Shown: positions 31,298 to 40,584, counted from the first letter of the stretch. The stretch is 64,000 bases of DNA from Reinekea marinisedimentorum (GCF_004341165.1 NZ_SLZR01000008.1:1-64000), one strand, 5' to 3'. Notes: generated by a model not told the origin, from the letters alone. Program-made: numbers and translations.

Positions 31298-32296
31298 TTG
31301 AAAGAACAGAAGCGAATGAAACAGGTCGTCCTGGTGTTTTTTGTTATCTGGCTGCTGCTCATTGCGGTTGCCGGCTATTCGGTATATCTGGATGCAGGTG
31401 TGGGCTTGCCGGCCGGGGTACTGGTATTGTCAGTGTTATTCGGGCTGAGCGGCGTATGGATGTTCAATACCGGTCAGCAGCAGGTGGTTGAGCTCAATAA
31501 GAGCCATAGCCGCACCAAGCGGCAGCTGCAGGAGTTGCAGCTGAAGATAGACCGCTACGAATACGACGCTAAAAAGAGCAGTGAACTGCGCCGTATAGTA
31601 TTGAACTCTACGCAGGAAAAAGACCACGCCGTGCAGAATATGGCGCGGGCGTTGGATAAAGCCATGGATGAAATTCTGCTGTCTGTGGATGACCTGCAGA
31701 CAGAGCCGGCCGCCATTGTTAAAAGCAAAGCCATGAGCATGAAGCAGTACGCCGCAGATTTGCTGGTACTGGCCAAGCTGGAGCTGAAGTCGGAACTGCC
31801 GGAACCGGTCGAGATTGATTTCAATACCGAGATAGACCGGCTGATGTCTCAGTGGAACAGCATTGCCCGGTCACGGAAAATCAAAATCAAGCTAGATAAC
31901 CCGGAACACCAGATTTCCATGTACACCGATGTGAACTGGGTGGAAAACCTGTTAACCCGTCTGGTGCTGGCCCTGCTGCGTATGAACCGCGATACCCTGC
32001 TGCATATTGGCCTGATCACCTATACCGATGCAGAACTGGGTGATTCACTGCGCCTGGCCTTTTCCATTGAAGGCCGAACGCTTACGGCTAAACAGCTGGC
32101 TCATATCGCTGGCGACTATATCTCGGTGATCGACGAAGGTCAGGAGGTTGGCCCAGGGCTCTCATTTGTTGTTGGCCGCCGTGTTGCACAAATGCTCAAT
32201 GGCAGTTTTGAGGTGACGTCTTCAGAAAACGGGATTGAAGCACTGGTTGTTATTCCCCGTCGGGAAGACATCGAAGAGCAGGACACCTTCAGCTAA
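31298..32296 (+). CDS. Membrane-bound degenerate histidine kinase-like protein
   Basis: TTG 31298 is chosen because AAGGAA precedes it by 7 bases; ATG 31316 is an alternative. The 332-residue product has two N-terminal hydrophobic helices (about residues 8-50), a coiled coil, a dimerisation-like helical pair and a C-terminal GHKL-ATPase-like domain. The expected H-box (HE.R/NP) is missing. The N-box position reads ENLLTRLVLALLRM without the asparagine, and no clear DxGxG is visible; only a GPGLSFVVGRR glycine lid remains. It is therefore probably a catalytically silent scaffold or receptor. Position next to CheX and a GGDEF-EAL gene suggests a regulatory role. Confidence 0.7.
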   Translation: MKEQKRMKQVVLVFFVIWLLLIAVAGYSVYLDAGVGLPAGVLVLSVLFGLSGVWMFNTGQQQVVELNKSHSRTKRQLQELQLKIDRYEYDAKKSSELRRIVLNSTQEKDHAVQNMARALDKAMDEILLSVDDLQTEPAAIVKSKAMSMKQYAADLLVLAKLELKSELPEPVEIDFNTEIDRLMSQWNSIARSRKIKIKLDNPEHQISMYTDVNWVENLLTRLVLALLRMNRDTLLHIGLITYTDAELGDSLRLAFSIEGRTLTAKQLAHIAGDYISVIDEGQEVGPGLSFVVGRRVAQMLNGSFEVTSSENGIEALVVIPRREDIEEQDTFS

Positions 32297-32403
32297 GTTG
32301 TTGAAAAGCGGAGCATAATGCCTCGCTTTGAAATATCGGTTTGTTGTGATTCCATAGGCAGCGTCTACACTCTGGTGTAATAGCAATTTACGTTGAGAGC
32401 ATA

Positions 32404-34503
32404 ATGGAGTTCGATCTGGAGCCTGGTGAACGCCTGATATACGAGCAGTTGCGCCAATCATCGAATATGTACTATTTGGTTCTCGACCGGGAGCTGAAAG
32501 TAAAAGATGTAAGCCCCGGGCTGGTCGCAGCCCTGGGTCGCACATTGTTTGATCTTTACCAGGTGCATATTGCCGACCTGCCTTTAATCCCTTTGACCAC
32601 GGATTATGACGAGCTGGACTGGTCCGACCATCCGCTGCTGACGGAGTTTCTGTCGGCCAATCAATCCGGGCAAACGAGCCTGCTCATTAAAACCCTTGCC
32701 GGCACGCTACTGAACCTTAACGTCGATGTCACCTGCGCCGATGACCAGTTTGTACTGCTGTTTTCTCATCAAAAGGACATCGCGCCATTGCAGGACAGGC
32801 TGCAGCTGTTTGATGAGTTGTTTGCCTCCTGTTCCAACGCCATTGTCATTACCAACGATAAAAACGAAATTCTTCAGGTAAACCCGGCCTTCCATAAGAT
32901 AACCGGATACAGCGAACGAGAAGTTATTGGGAAAACACCCTCGGTTCTAACCTCGGGTGCGCACGGTGGTGAGTTCTACCAGGACATGTGGCAATCGCTG
33001 AAAAAGAAAGACTTCTGGCAGGGGGTGATGATAAACCGGCGTAAATCCGGTGAGCTGTGCTCCGATCATCTGAAGATCCGTGCCGTGCGCGGTGTGGATA
33101 AAAACATTATTTACTACCTGGGTGTTTACAGCGAGGTGGTACTTTCAGAGCAGGTCGAGGCCGATAAACAGCTGTTGACCGAGCTCGATGTGCTTACCGC
33201 ACTGCCGAAGCGCACCTTGCTGATCGACCGTCTGGAACAGGCACTGGCTTACGCGAAGCGGCATGACTATGGTGTTGCCGTGCTCTATATGGACCTTGAT
33301 CATTTCTCCAATGTTAATGATCAGTTCGGTAAAAACTTTGGTGACAGCGTTATTAAAAAGATCGCCGAGCGGTTGCACGATGTCATTCGCCAGGGCGATA
33401 CCCTTTCCCGCACCGGCGGTGATGAGTTTGTACTGGTGCTGCGCGATCTGGCTATGGATTTTGATCTGGAAAAATTTGTAGAGCGTGTCATTAATACAAT
33501 TGAGATGCCGATCTCGATCGATCAGCAGGACGTAGTGGTGACCACCAGTATTGGTATTTCCCGCTTCCCGGAAGACGATGCCTCGGCAGAAAAGCTGATA
33601 CGCCATGCCAACCACTCTATGGGCGTTGCCAAATCTTATGGCCGCGCCAGTTTTGTGCTGCATTCCGGTCAGCTCGAAGAGGAACGGAGCAAGAACCTGG
33701 TTGCCCGACAGCAGGCGTTGGATGCGTTAGAGCAGGGCCATTACGAACTGTACGTTCAGCCCCAGTTCGATCTGGAAAACCGCGCTATCTATGGTGCTGA
33801 GTTTCTGCTGCGCTGGAACTCACCGGATTTTGGCCTGGTAACGCCGGATAAGTTTCTGCCGAACTTAAAAGACAAGAACCTGTTGCTGAAGATCGATGAA
33901 TGGGTTGTCGGCCAGGCTATGGATATTATTGAAGATCATTTCTCCGATGATCTTTTCGAAAAGGTCAGCTTTGGTATCAACTTAACGCCGGTGAGCCTGC
34001 AGAGTGAGCGCTTTCATAAATGGCTGGAGGCGAAGCTGCTAACGGTGAGCCCACGCGTTACCCGGCGTCTGGAATTTGAAATTCTGGAAACCGATGCACT
34101 GCAGAACTTAGACTCGGTAAGAAGCCTGATATTCCGGCTGGATAAATTTAACGTCAGGTTTTCGCTCGATGATTTCGGCACCGGCTACAGTTCGTTGAGT
34201 ATCTTCAACCAGCTGCCGGTACACAGCGTAAAAATTGATAGGACCTTTGTGAATCAGATGGTCGATGATTATCGTAATCTGAGTCTGATTAAGGCCATCT
34301 GTGAAATGTCGAAGATCTTTAACCGCAACATCATTGCCGAAGGTGTGGAAAACAAAGAGCAGGCGCATTTACTGCTGAATATCGGCTGCTCAATCGTGCA
34401 GGGCTTTGGCTTGCATCGCCCCGGCCCGGCAGAGAAGGTGGCCAATAACCTGAAGGTTATGGACATCCCCTCTGACTGGACTCTGAATAAACAGGGCCAG
34501 TGA
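32404..34503 (+). CDS. PAS-GGDEF-EAL c-di-GMP signalling protein
   Basis: The 699-residue soluble product has a PAS-like N-terminal region, a second PAS domain (about residues 140-245, with NAIVITNDKNEILQVNPAF) and a GGDEF domain. The active-site motif GGDEF is intact and an inhibitory-site RQGD lies five residues before it. An EAL domain follows. Its signature reads EFL instead of EAL, but the other expected metal and catalytic residues are present: N in INLTP, LDDFGTGYSSL, K in VKIDRTF, AEGVEN and QGFGLHRP. It may both make and degrade c-di-GMP, with the balance set by PAS input. It ends 18 bases before the convergent receiver/HD gene. Confidence 0.92.
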   Translation: MEFDLEPGERLIYEQLRQSSNMYYLVLDRELKVKDVSPGLVAALGRTLFDLYQVHIADLPLIPLTTDYDELDWSDHPLLTEFLSANQSGQTSLLIKTLAGTLLNLNVDVTCADDQFVLLFSHQKDIAPLQDRLQLFDELFASCSNAIVITNDKNEILQVNPAFHKITGYSEREVIGKTPSVLTSGAHGGEFYQDMWQSLKKKDFWQGVMINRRKSGELCSDHLKIRAVRGVDKNIIYYLGVYSEVVLSEQVEADKQLLTELDVLTALPKRTLLIDRLEQALAYAKRHDYGVAVLYMDLDHFSNVNDQFGKNFGDSVIKKIAERLHDVIRQGDTLSRTGGDEFVLVLRDLAMDFDLEKFVERVINTIEMPISIDQQDVVVTTSIGISRFPEDDASAEKLIRHANHSMGVAKSYGRASFVLHSGQLEEERSKNLVARQQALDALEQGHYELYVQPQFDLENRAIYGAEFLLRWNSPDFGLVTPDKFLPNLKDKNLLLKIDEWVVGQAMDIIEDHFSDDLFEKVSFGINLTPVSLQSERFHKWLEAKLLTVSPRVTRRLEFEILETDALQNLDSVRSLIFRLDKFNVRFSLDDFGTGYSSLSIFNQLPVHSVKIDRTFVNQMVDDYRNLSLIKAICEMSKIFNRNIIAEGVENKEQAHLLLNIGCSIVQGFGLHRPGPAEKVANNLKVMDIPSDWTLNKQGQ

Positions 34504-34521
34504 ACCAACCATCCCTGGTGG

Positions 34522-35856
34522 CTAGCTTGTTTGTTCCAAGGCGTCTTCTTCCTGCTGGTCGTTTTCAACATAGAGCACGTATTTGTGTTGTTCTTTTGAG
34601 CCGATGTATTCCAGCTTGCTGATGATCTTTTCGGTTAGCACCGCACCGCGGGTCAGCATGATGATGCCACGCAGGTTGTACAGATCGCGCGAGAGCACCA
34701 TGCCGGGTTGGGCTTTTCCTAGTGCTACCATGGTTTCGTATTTGCCCTTCTTGGCGAACTCCTGTTTCACGCACTGCAGGAACGGCTCGACCAGTTCCGG
34801 GTCGACCTCCTTCCCGGCGATTGACCGTAAATACTTTTCAGCATCGTCATCGGAGTGATGACTGCCATCCGCAAGCCCGTTGCGAAACATAAAGAAGTGC
34901 ATGGCGACACCGATAATCCGTGCACCAATGGGAATGTCTTTGCCCGGCAGTTTATGCGGGAAGCCCTTGCCATCGTATTGCTCACAATGGAACTTAATCA
35001 GGTTGGATACATTGCTCAGGTGATCGAGACTCGCCATCAGCGAGTAGCCCTGCAACGGGTAAGACTTGTACTCGTTCAGGTCTGGCCCGCTTAAATTGAA
35101 GTAGGGTTTTACCAGGTTGGCGTCGGGGATGCGTATCTTGCCAAGCTCGTGCAGTTTTGCGGCCCGGTAGATGTTTTCCTGCTCCTGTTCATCAAGCTTC
35201 AGGTGTTTGGCCAGTGCCAGTGCGGTATCGGCAATATCGTTAAGGTGGTCCTTGGGGGCAACCGTTCTCAGTTGCAGTACCTGGGCGATCACATCAATAA
35301 AAACGCTGTAGCTGGATTTCAATTCCTGAAAACTTAAGTCGAGCATGTCTGCGGTTTGCTGCAGCTCCTGGGTTCTTGCGGCAACCTTTGCCTCCAGGTT
35401 TTTGTTTGCCTCTGCCAGTTGAATGGCCTGCTTCTTGGTCACATCGGCAAGGTGATCCCGTTCTTTGCGCACTTTAACAAACGAGGCTGCCTCTCGTATT
35501 TTGCTGAGCAGAACGTCATCGTCCCACGGCTTTTTCAGAAACTGGTGAACACCGCCATCATTGAGGGCCTGAATCATAGAGTTGAAATCAGAGTAGCCAG
35601 ACATGATAAAGCGAAACGAGTGCGGGCAAATCTCTCTGGCTTTGGTCATGAAAACATCGCCCATCATACCGGGCATTCTCATGTCGGAAATGATGATGTC
35701 GCAAGGTTGCTTGTTCAGAAACTCTATGGCCTTCTGACCGCTGGTGGCAAAGGCGCACTGGTAGCTTTCAAAGGTCATCAGTCGCTTCAGCGTTTTAAGA
35801 ATATTGACCTCGTCATCTACAAATAGAATACGAATGTCGTTGCTGGTTTCTTCCAT
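34522..35856 (-). CDS. Receiver plus degenerate HD-GYP domain response regulator
   Basis: Start ATG 35856 is chosen over TTG 35859; AGGTG lies just before it. The 444-residue product has a complete receiver domain (acceptor aspartate about residue 58 in IISDMRMPGM, lysine in KKPWDDD), a coiled coil (about 128-180), and an HD-GYP-like domain. The metal ligands of active HD-GYP enzymes are changed: HD reads HELGK, the GYP motif reads DGKGFP, HHE reads HCE, and the aspartate after ARI is a methionine (GVAMHFF). A C-terminal small domain follows. It is unlikely to hydrolyse c-di-GMP and may bind it or a partner. It is 4 bases downstream of the HDOD gene stop. Confidence 0.87.
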   Translation of the reverse strand: MEETSNDIRILFVDDEVNILKTLKRLMTFESYQCAFATSGQKAIEFLNKQPCDIIISDMRMPGMMGDVFMTKAREICPHSFRFIMSGYSDFNSMIQALNDGGVHQFLKKPWDDDVLLSKIREAASFVKVRKERDHLADVTKKQAIQLAEANKNLEAKVAARTQELQQTADMLDLSFQELKSSYSVFIDVIAQVLQLRTVAPKDHLNDIADTALALAKHLKLDEQEQENIYRAAKLHELGKIRIPDANLVKPYFNLSGPDLNEYKSYPLQGYSLMASLDHLSNVSNLIKFHCEQYDGKGFPHKLPGKDIPIGARIIGVAMHFFMFRNGLADGSHHSDDDAEKYLRSIAGKEVDPELVEPFLQCVKQEFAKKGKYETMVALGKAQPGMVLSRDLYNLRGIIMLTRGAVLTEKIISKLEYIGSKEQHKYVLYVENDQQEEDALEQTS

Positions 35857-35860
35857 CAAG

Positions 35861-36637
35861 TCACCTGATCAGTTTAATCAAATCGTTGCGTTCATCGCGA
35901 ATACCAAAAGTGATATCCGCTAACTCACTTGGCTTAAGGTTCAGTACCTGTAACTCAACGTCCAGGTTGTTTAGTTTTTTGAAGACGGCTTCTTTTTTCC
36001 CCTGAAGGACGATTGCCATGTTAAAGGCAAGCTTCAGTGCGCTGGTTTCTTTGCAGTGACGGCTTTGCTGATAGAGCTCAACAATGGCGTTGCTGATACG
36101 CTCAGGAAAGTTCATTTTGCTGAAAAGAATAGCACTGGCATCGTGCAGCAGGTTTACCGTCAGGAACTTTTCCAGACCGGGCTCATAGTTAATGAGTACC
36201 GGCAACAGGTGAAGCAGACCGGTTAAATAGCCGTTGTCTTCCGGCAAGCCCATCTTGCCGTAAAGTTCGCGGCAAATCAGGGCGGTTGTCAGGCTGTGCT
36301 TTACATAGCCGGCTAACTTTTCGTTACCGGCCGTGCCCATAACAACGCTGGTAAAAATAAGCGACTTCAGCTTTTTATAGCCCAGTAGCACGATGGTTTC
36401 TTCGATGTTTTCAATGGTTCTGGGAAAACCGAAGAACGGGCTGTTACAAATAAGCAGTAGCTTTGCACTGAGCAACGGCTCGGTTGCGATCAGGGCTTTC
36501 AGTGCGGCAGTATTCGGAGTGGGTTTTTCAATCTCCTGAATAATCGCGCTGGTGTTCTGGCTGATGATTTGTGCCTGGTCGAGTTTCTCTAAACTGCTTA
36601 GCCATTCAGCGCTTATACGACTTTTTTCAGCAGACAT
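35861..36637 (-). CDS. HDOD domain protein
   Basis: The 258-residue product shows the HDOD fold (about residues 20-215). It includes the LLSAKLLLICNSPFFGFPRTIENIEETIVLLGYK type block, shortened here, and the degenerate HD position LLHLLPVL. HDOD domains are non-catalytic relatives of HD domains that bind partners in signalling and motility regulation. It overlaps the upstream 93-codon gene by 25 bases and is followed within 4 bases by the receiver/HD-GYP gene, so the three are coupled. AAGGA touches its ATG. Confidence 0.87.
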   Translation of the reverse strand: MSAEKSRISAEWLSSLEKLDQAQIISQNTSAIIQEIEKPTPNTAALKALIATEPLLSAKLLLICNSPFFGFPRTIENIEETIVLLGYKKLKSLIFTSVVMGTAGNEKLAGYVKHSLTTALICRELYGKMGLPEDNGYLTGLLHLLPVLINYEPGLEKFLTVNLLHDASAILFSKMNFPERISNAIVELYQQSRHCKETSALKLAFNMAIVLQGKKEAVFKKLNNLDVELQVLNLKPSELADITFGIRDERNDLIKLIR

Positions 36638-36894
36638 TCCTTTAGTTCCCGCATTAGTTTACTGGCATGAGGCTCAAATAGAGTTTCAATAAATTTTCTT
36701 TGCTCATCAAGATTGGCTGAGTTGTCTGGTGCGTTGGCCTCATTAACCTCAACCTGCTGAATGTTTTGCTTTGTCAGTGCCCTGATTACAGCGCCGGTTA
36801 ATGCAATCCCGGCAGGTAGCAGGGTCGCGCCGGAAGCGCTGACAACAGCCTCCCGGGTCGTCATGCCTTCTGCTTTGCTGATATCAATTTTCAT
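36613..36894 (-). CDS. Small stand-alone HD-GYP-associated-like domain protein
   Basis: The 93-residue product has a conserved-looking core (ATLLPAGIALTGAVIRALTK then QNIQQVEV) which resembles the C-terminal tail of the neighbouring receiver/HD protein (MLTRGAVLTEKIISKLEYIG). Its ATG overlaps the receiver-PAS gene stop by 4 bases, and its end overlaps the HDOD start by 25 bases. I infer a regulatory domain that in other proteins is fused to HD-GYP or HDOD domains. It has no catalytic motif. Coupling on both sides supports it being a real gene. Confidence 0.75.
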   Translation of the reverse strand: MKIDISKAEGMTTREAVVSASGATLLPAGIALTGAVIRALTKQNIQQVEVNEANAPDNSANLDEQRKFIETLFEPHASKLMRELKECLLKKVV

Positions 36895-37670
36895 ACGACT
36901 GCCTGAATGGTGTAAAGCTGGCCAATATCCGTATTGTTGAGTGAAAGGTGTGTGGCACTGGCCTTGAACTCTTTTTCTCCGGTTATAAATTCTATCGTTC
37001 TGCCCGGCTCAAAGTGTTCGATCATGTGATGCATCGGCTCGGGAATGACCCGTTTATAGGGCCTGCCTTCAACGGCGCTGGAAAAATCAAAGTCTGTGCA
37101 GAACTGCTGGTTTGCCAGGACTACCATGCCGTCATGACTGATGCAGACAATGCCGATGGGCAGCTGTTCAACAATTTTTTCATAGCGCTGCAGCGACAGT
37201 ATGTTCATGTTGAGCACGCGGGTCTTGCGTTCGATATTTTCTTCCAGGTTAGCGTTAGCGGTAATCAGCTTGTCTTTTAGCTGCTGGTTCTCGGTGATCA
37301 GATCATAGGCCTGCATGCCATCCTCAACGCAGCTTAACAGTTCGTCATCATCCCAGGGCTTGAGCAGAAAGCGGAATATCTGCCCGGTGTTGACGGCCGC
37401 ACGGATCGATTCCAGATCGGTGTAACCGGTGATCAGAATTCTGCGTATGTTGGGGTAAGCGGCTGAAACGCGGGCGAACAACTCCGAGCCGGTCATCTTC
37501 GGCATGCGCTGGTCGGATATAACAACGCTGATATCCGGGTTTGCCTCAATGCAATCGAGAGCCTCCTGACCATTGCTGGCGGTTAGAACATCCATATTGT
37601 GCGTGTAAAGCAGGCGCTTAATGCTATTGGCGATGCTTTTTTCATCATCGACAACCAGTACTTTTGACAT
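36891..37670 (-). CDS. Receiver-PAS response regulator without DNA-binding domain
   Basis: The 259-residue product starts with an intact receiver (VVDDEKSIANS, acceptor aspartate in VVISDQRMPKM, lysine in LLKPWDDDELL). A short coiled coil and a PAS domain (about residues 165-250, with LPIGIVCISHDGMVVLANQQF) follow. There is no output enzyme or helix-turn-helix, so output must be through protein contacts. It is first in the run REC-PAS, small domain, HDOD, REC-HD. The KPWDDD motif is shared with the other receiver, suggesting they are related. Confidence 0.87.
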   Translation of the reverse strand: MSKVLVVDDEKSIANSIKRLLYTHNMDVLTASNGQEALDCIEANPDISVVISDQRMPKMTGSELFARVSAAYPNIRRILITGYTDLESIRAAVNTGQIFRFLLKPWDDDELLSCVEDGMQAYDLITENQQLKDKLITANANLEENIERKTRVLNMNILSLQRYEKIVEQLPIGIVCISHDGMVVLANQQFCTDFDFSSAVEGRPYKRVIPEPMHHMIEHFEPGRTIEFITGEKEFKASATHLSLNNTDIGQLYTIQAVV

Positions 37671-37835
37671 TTATTTGGTCCGTAAAACTCCGTATTTTGA
37701 TTATAGAAGCAGGGTGGTGATCCGCAAGCAGACCGCGCTTCACGAGCTGCAGCTAATTTGCTGCTGCAATAATTGCGCAGCCGGTGCAATTGTTACCTAT
37801 ATTAAAATGATGGGTGTTAATGTTGTGGAGTCCTT

Positions 37836-38939
37836 ATGGCTACGGCCTTTAAATGGAGCGCTGCATTCCTTACCGGGCAGAGTACGGTAGATGAGCAGCA
37901 TTACCAGCTGATTGACATTATTAATCAGTTTGGCAAAGAGTTTGAACTGGAAGAGATTGACCGCGCAGCCGTCGATGGGCTGTACCTGGATTTACTGGCC
38001 TATACCGAATATCACTTCGAGGAAGAAGAAGCGTTAATGCAGCAATGCCGGTTGGACGAGCGGCACATTGCCGGGCACAAGGAGGCGCACAAACGCTTTT
38101 TGGACGAGGTGCAATTAATTTATTCAGGCATGTCCTTTAACGACCGCAGTCGGGCGCATTCCTACCTGAAGTTTCTGATTCACTGGCTGGCCTATCATAT
38201 TCTTGGCAAAGACAAAGAAATGTCGGCGCAGATTGACGACATCAGAAACGGAGCAACGCCGGAAGCGGCCTACCTGAAGCACAAGCCGAATGACGACACC
38301 AAGGAGCCATTGGTTGAAGCACTGGATGGCCTGCTGGAGCAGCTTTCAAAACGCAACGCAGAGCTGCGGCAGCTCAACGCCGAACTGGAAGATAAGGTTC
38401 AGCAACGAACTCAGCAGCTGCTTGCTGCTAATCAAAAGTTAGAGGTTCTGTCGCTGACTGATATTCTGACCTCGCTGCCCAACCGGCGCCATGCCATGAA
38501 AAGCCTGCAGCTGCTATGGGAAGAGTCCGAACAGACTGGCAGCCCACTGAGTGCGCTGATGATTGATGCCGATAACTTTAAAACCATTAACGATACTTAC
38601 GGCCACGATTCCGGTGATAAGGTGCTGATAAAGCTGGCGACCATGCTTCGCGATTCGTTCCGCAATGATGATCAGGTCTGTCGGCTGGGCGGCGATGAAT
38701 TCTTTGTCATCTGCCCAAAGACGCCGCTGGACGATGCCGTGGAGCTGGCCGAAAAGGTGCGTCAGCAGGTTGCCGCCATGGTGGTTTCGGTTCCGGGTGG
38801 CCAATGGCAGGGCAGCATCAGCGTGGGTGTGGCCGCGAAAGATGCCGCCATGGCCAGCAAGGAAGAGTTGATACAGAAGGCTGATCAGGGCGCTATAGCC
38901 GCCAAGCAGGCTGGCAAGAACAATGTTCAGGCGGTATAG
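37836..38939 (+). CDS. Bacteriohemerythrin-GGDEF diguanylate cyclase
   Basis: The 367-residue product has an N-terminal hemerythrin domain (residues 1-130) with a full diiron set: DEQH, HFEEEE (HxxxE), HIAGH (HxxxH) and HILGKD (HxxxxD). A coiled coil (about 165-205) then leads to a GGDEF domain with intact GGDEF and an inhibitory-site RNDD five residues earlier. It is predicted to make c-di-GMP in response to oxygen or redox state of the diiron centre. TGGAG precedes the ATG. It lies between the receiver cluster and two histidine kinases. Confidence 0.93.
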   Translation: MATAFKWSAAFLTGQSTVDEQHYQLIDIINQFGKEFELEEIDRAAVDGLYLDLLAYTEYHFEEEEALMQQCRLDERHIAGHKEAHKRFLDEVQLIYSGMSFNDRSRAHSYLKFLIHWLAYHILGKDKEMSAQIDDIRNGATPEAAYLKHKPNDDTKEPLVEALDGLLEQLSKRNAELRQLNAELEDKVQQRTQQLLAANQKLEVLSLTDILTSLPNRRHAMKSLQLLWEESEQTGSPLSALMIDADNFKTINDTYGHDSGDKVLIKLATMLRDSFRNDDQVCRLGGDEFFVICPKTPLDDAVELAEKVRQQVAAMVVSVPGGQWQGSISVGVAAKDAAMASKEELIQKADQGAIAAKQAGKNNVQAV

Positions 38940-39000
38940 CCGGGTGGCAAAAAACAGCTACTTTGCTAATTTTAAATGAAAGTATTCAGAGGTTGTTTTC

Positions 39001-40584
39001 TTGCACTGCTATTTGACCCTAAATGATGAAACTCAAACAGCTTCTGTTCTTGATGCCCACGGAGAGCCTGGCGCGTTACTGGGTGAAACACTCAGTTTCA
39101 GTGACGCCAGTCAGTTGCTTTCTGTTGCTGAAAAAACCGGTTACTTTGTTTTCAAGGGCTTGAGGTTCAGCGTTAAGCCGCTGCTCTCTAAAGCCGGCGC
39201 TTCCTGCTATCTGGTTTTTCAGGAATCTGATATCGATTATGAAAAGACCCGCAGCCTGACCCGGGCGCTGGAAGTTCTTCGCAACATCTCTCAGGATCTG
39301 GATCAGTGCAAAACCCTCGATGAAATCTACTATTGCTCGGTGAATGGGGTCTTGCATTACCTGGATTTCGACCGGGCGGCAATTTTTCTGTTAAACCCCG
39401 ATGGGGAATCCATCGTAGGAACCTGGGGTACGGATTGCAATGGTGCCATTCGCGATGAGCACTCCCTGGTGGAGCGGCTGCAGGATTCGCCCTGGTATCA
39501 GGGCGCGGTTAATGCAGCCGGCAAGGTGTATGTTCAGCAGAACGCCAGCCTGTTCGAAAATCATGAGGTGGTCGGTCATGGCTGGCACGCTGTTGCTGCC
39601 ATTCGTTACAGCGAAGACACCGTTGGTTGGCTGGTGGCCGATAACCTAATTCATAGCCGGCATTTTTCGCCCAACGACCAAACCCTGATGCTGCTGTTCA
39701 GCCAGACCATCGGTCAGTGGATTGCTCGCTTTAAGGCCGAACAAAACCTGAAAGAGTTGAACGAAAGCCTTGAACAAAAGGTAGAACAAAAAACCTCTGA
39801 GCTACAGGATATTATTCACAGCCTGGCCACCACGCGGGAAAATCTGGTCAGTACCGAAAAGGCGCGTACGCTGGCGAACTTTACTGCCGGTATCGCGCAT
39901 GAGATCAATAATCCGATTGGCTTTATTCGCAGCAACCTGAGCTTTATCGGTAAGGTCAGCGGTAAGGTGGTTGAGTCGGTCAGTCAATTGGATTCTGCGT
40001 TGGTCGGTCATTCCATTGAACACTTAAAAGAAGTGGAAGAGGTGATTGAAGAGTCGGTGCAGGGGCTCGACCGGGTGACCCATATCATCAGCCTGTTGCA
40101 GCCGTTAAATAATCTTTCCGATGAGCAGCACCAGTCGTTCGATGTGATTCAGTCTATCGATTTTATTATTTTAAGTCTGGAGAAAAACGCCGACTGTATT
40201 TCGGTTATGCAGCCGGAAAACCCGATCACCGTTGAATTGCCCATGCAGGTTTTCACACTGGCGCTGGAGAACGTACTCACCAATGCGCTCGAGGCCGTTC
40301 AGGATAATCCGGGACCGGCCATCACCGTCAGAGTGATCGAACAGGATGACCATATTGCGGTTGAGGTCACCGATAACGGCATTGGTATTTCTGCAGCCAA
40401 TTTGAATTCTATTTTTGATCCGTTCTTTACCACCAAAGCGGTTGGCGATGGCGTTGGCCTTGGCCTGTCGCTGAGCGAAAATCTGGTGAAGATGATTAAC
40501 GGCTCTATCAAAGTTACATCAACTGAAGGAAAGGGAACCTCTATGACGTTGGTATTTCCAAGAGGGATTAAACTGAATGGCTAA
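39001..40584 (+). CDS. Soluble GAF-domain sensor histidine kinase
   Basis: TTG 39001 is chosen because AGAGG lies 8 bases upstream; no in-frame ATG fits. The 527-residue product has an N-terminal region of unknown type, a GAF domain (about residues 95-245), and a coiled coil. The phosphoacceptor motif is GIAHEINNPIGFI. The ATPase domain has N-box ALENVLTNALEAVQD, DNGIGIS, and GDGVGLGLSLSENL. No membrane segment is visible. It overlaps the following kinase gene by 8 bases. It probably phosphorylates one or both receivers encoded at 34522-37670. Confidence 0.9.
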   Translation: MHCYLTLNDETQTASVLDAHGEPGALLGETLSFSDASQLLSVAEKTGYFVFKGLRFSVKPLLSKAGASCYLVFQESDIDYEKTRSLTRALEVLRNISQDLDQCKTLDEIYYCSVNGVLHYLDFDRAAIFLLNPDGESIVGTWGTDCNGAIRDEHSLVERLQDSPWYQGAVNAAGKVYVQQNASLFENHEVVGHGWHAVAAIRYSEDTVGWLVADNLIHSRHFSPNDQTLMLLFSQTIGQWIARFKAEQNLKELNESLEQKVEQKTSELQDIIHSLATTRENLVSTEKARTLANFTAGIAHEINNPIGFIRSNLSFIGKVSGKVVESVSQLDSALVGHSIEHLKEVEEVIEESVQGLDRVTHIISLLQPLNNLSDEQHQSFDVIQSIDFIILSLEKNADCISVMQPENPITVELPMQVFTLALENVLTNALEAVQDNPGPAITVRVIEQDDHIAVEVTDNGIGISAANLNSIFDPFFTTKAVGDGVGLGLSLSENLVKMINGSIKVTSTEGKGTSMTLVFPRGIKLNG

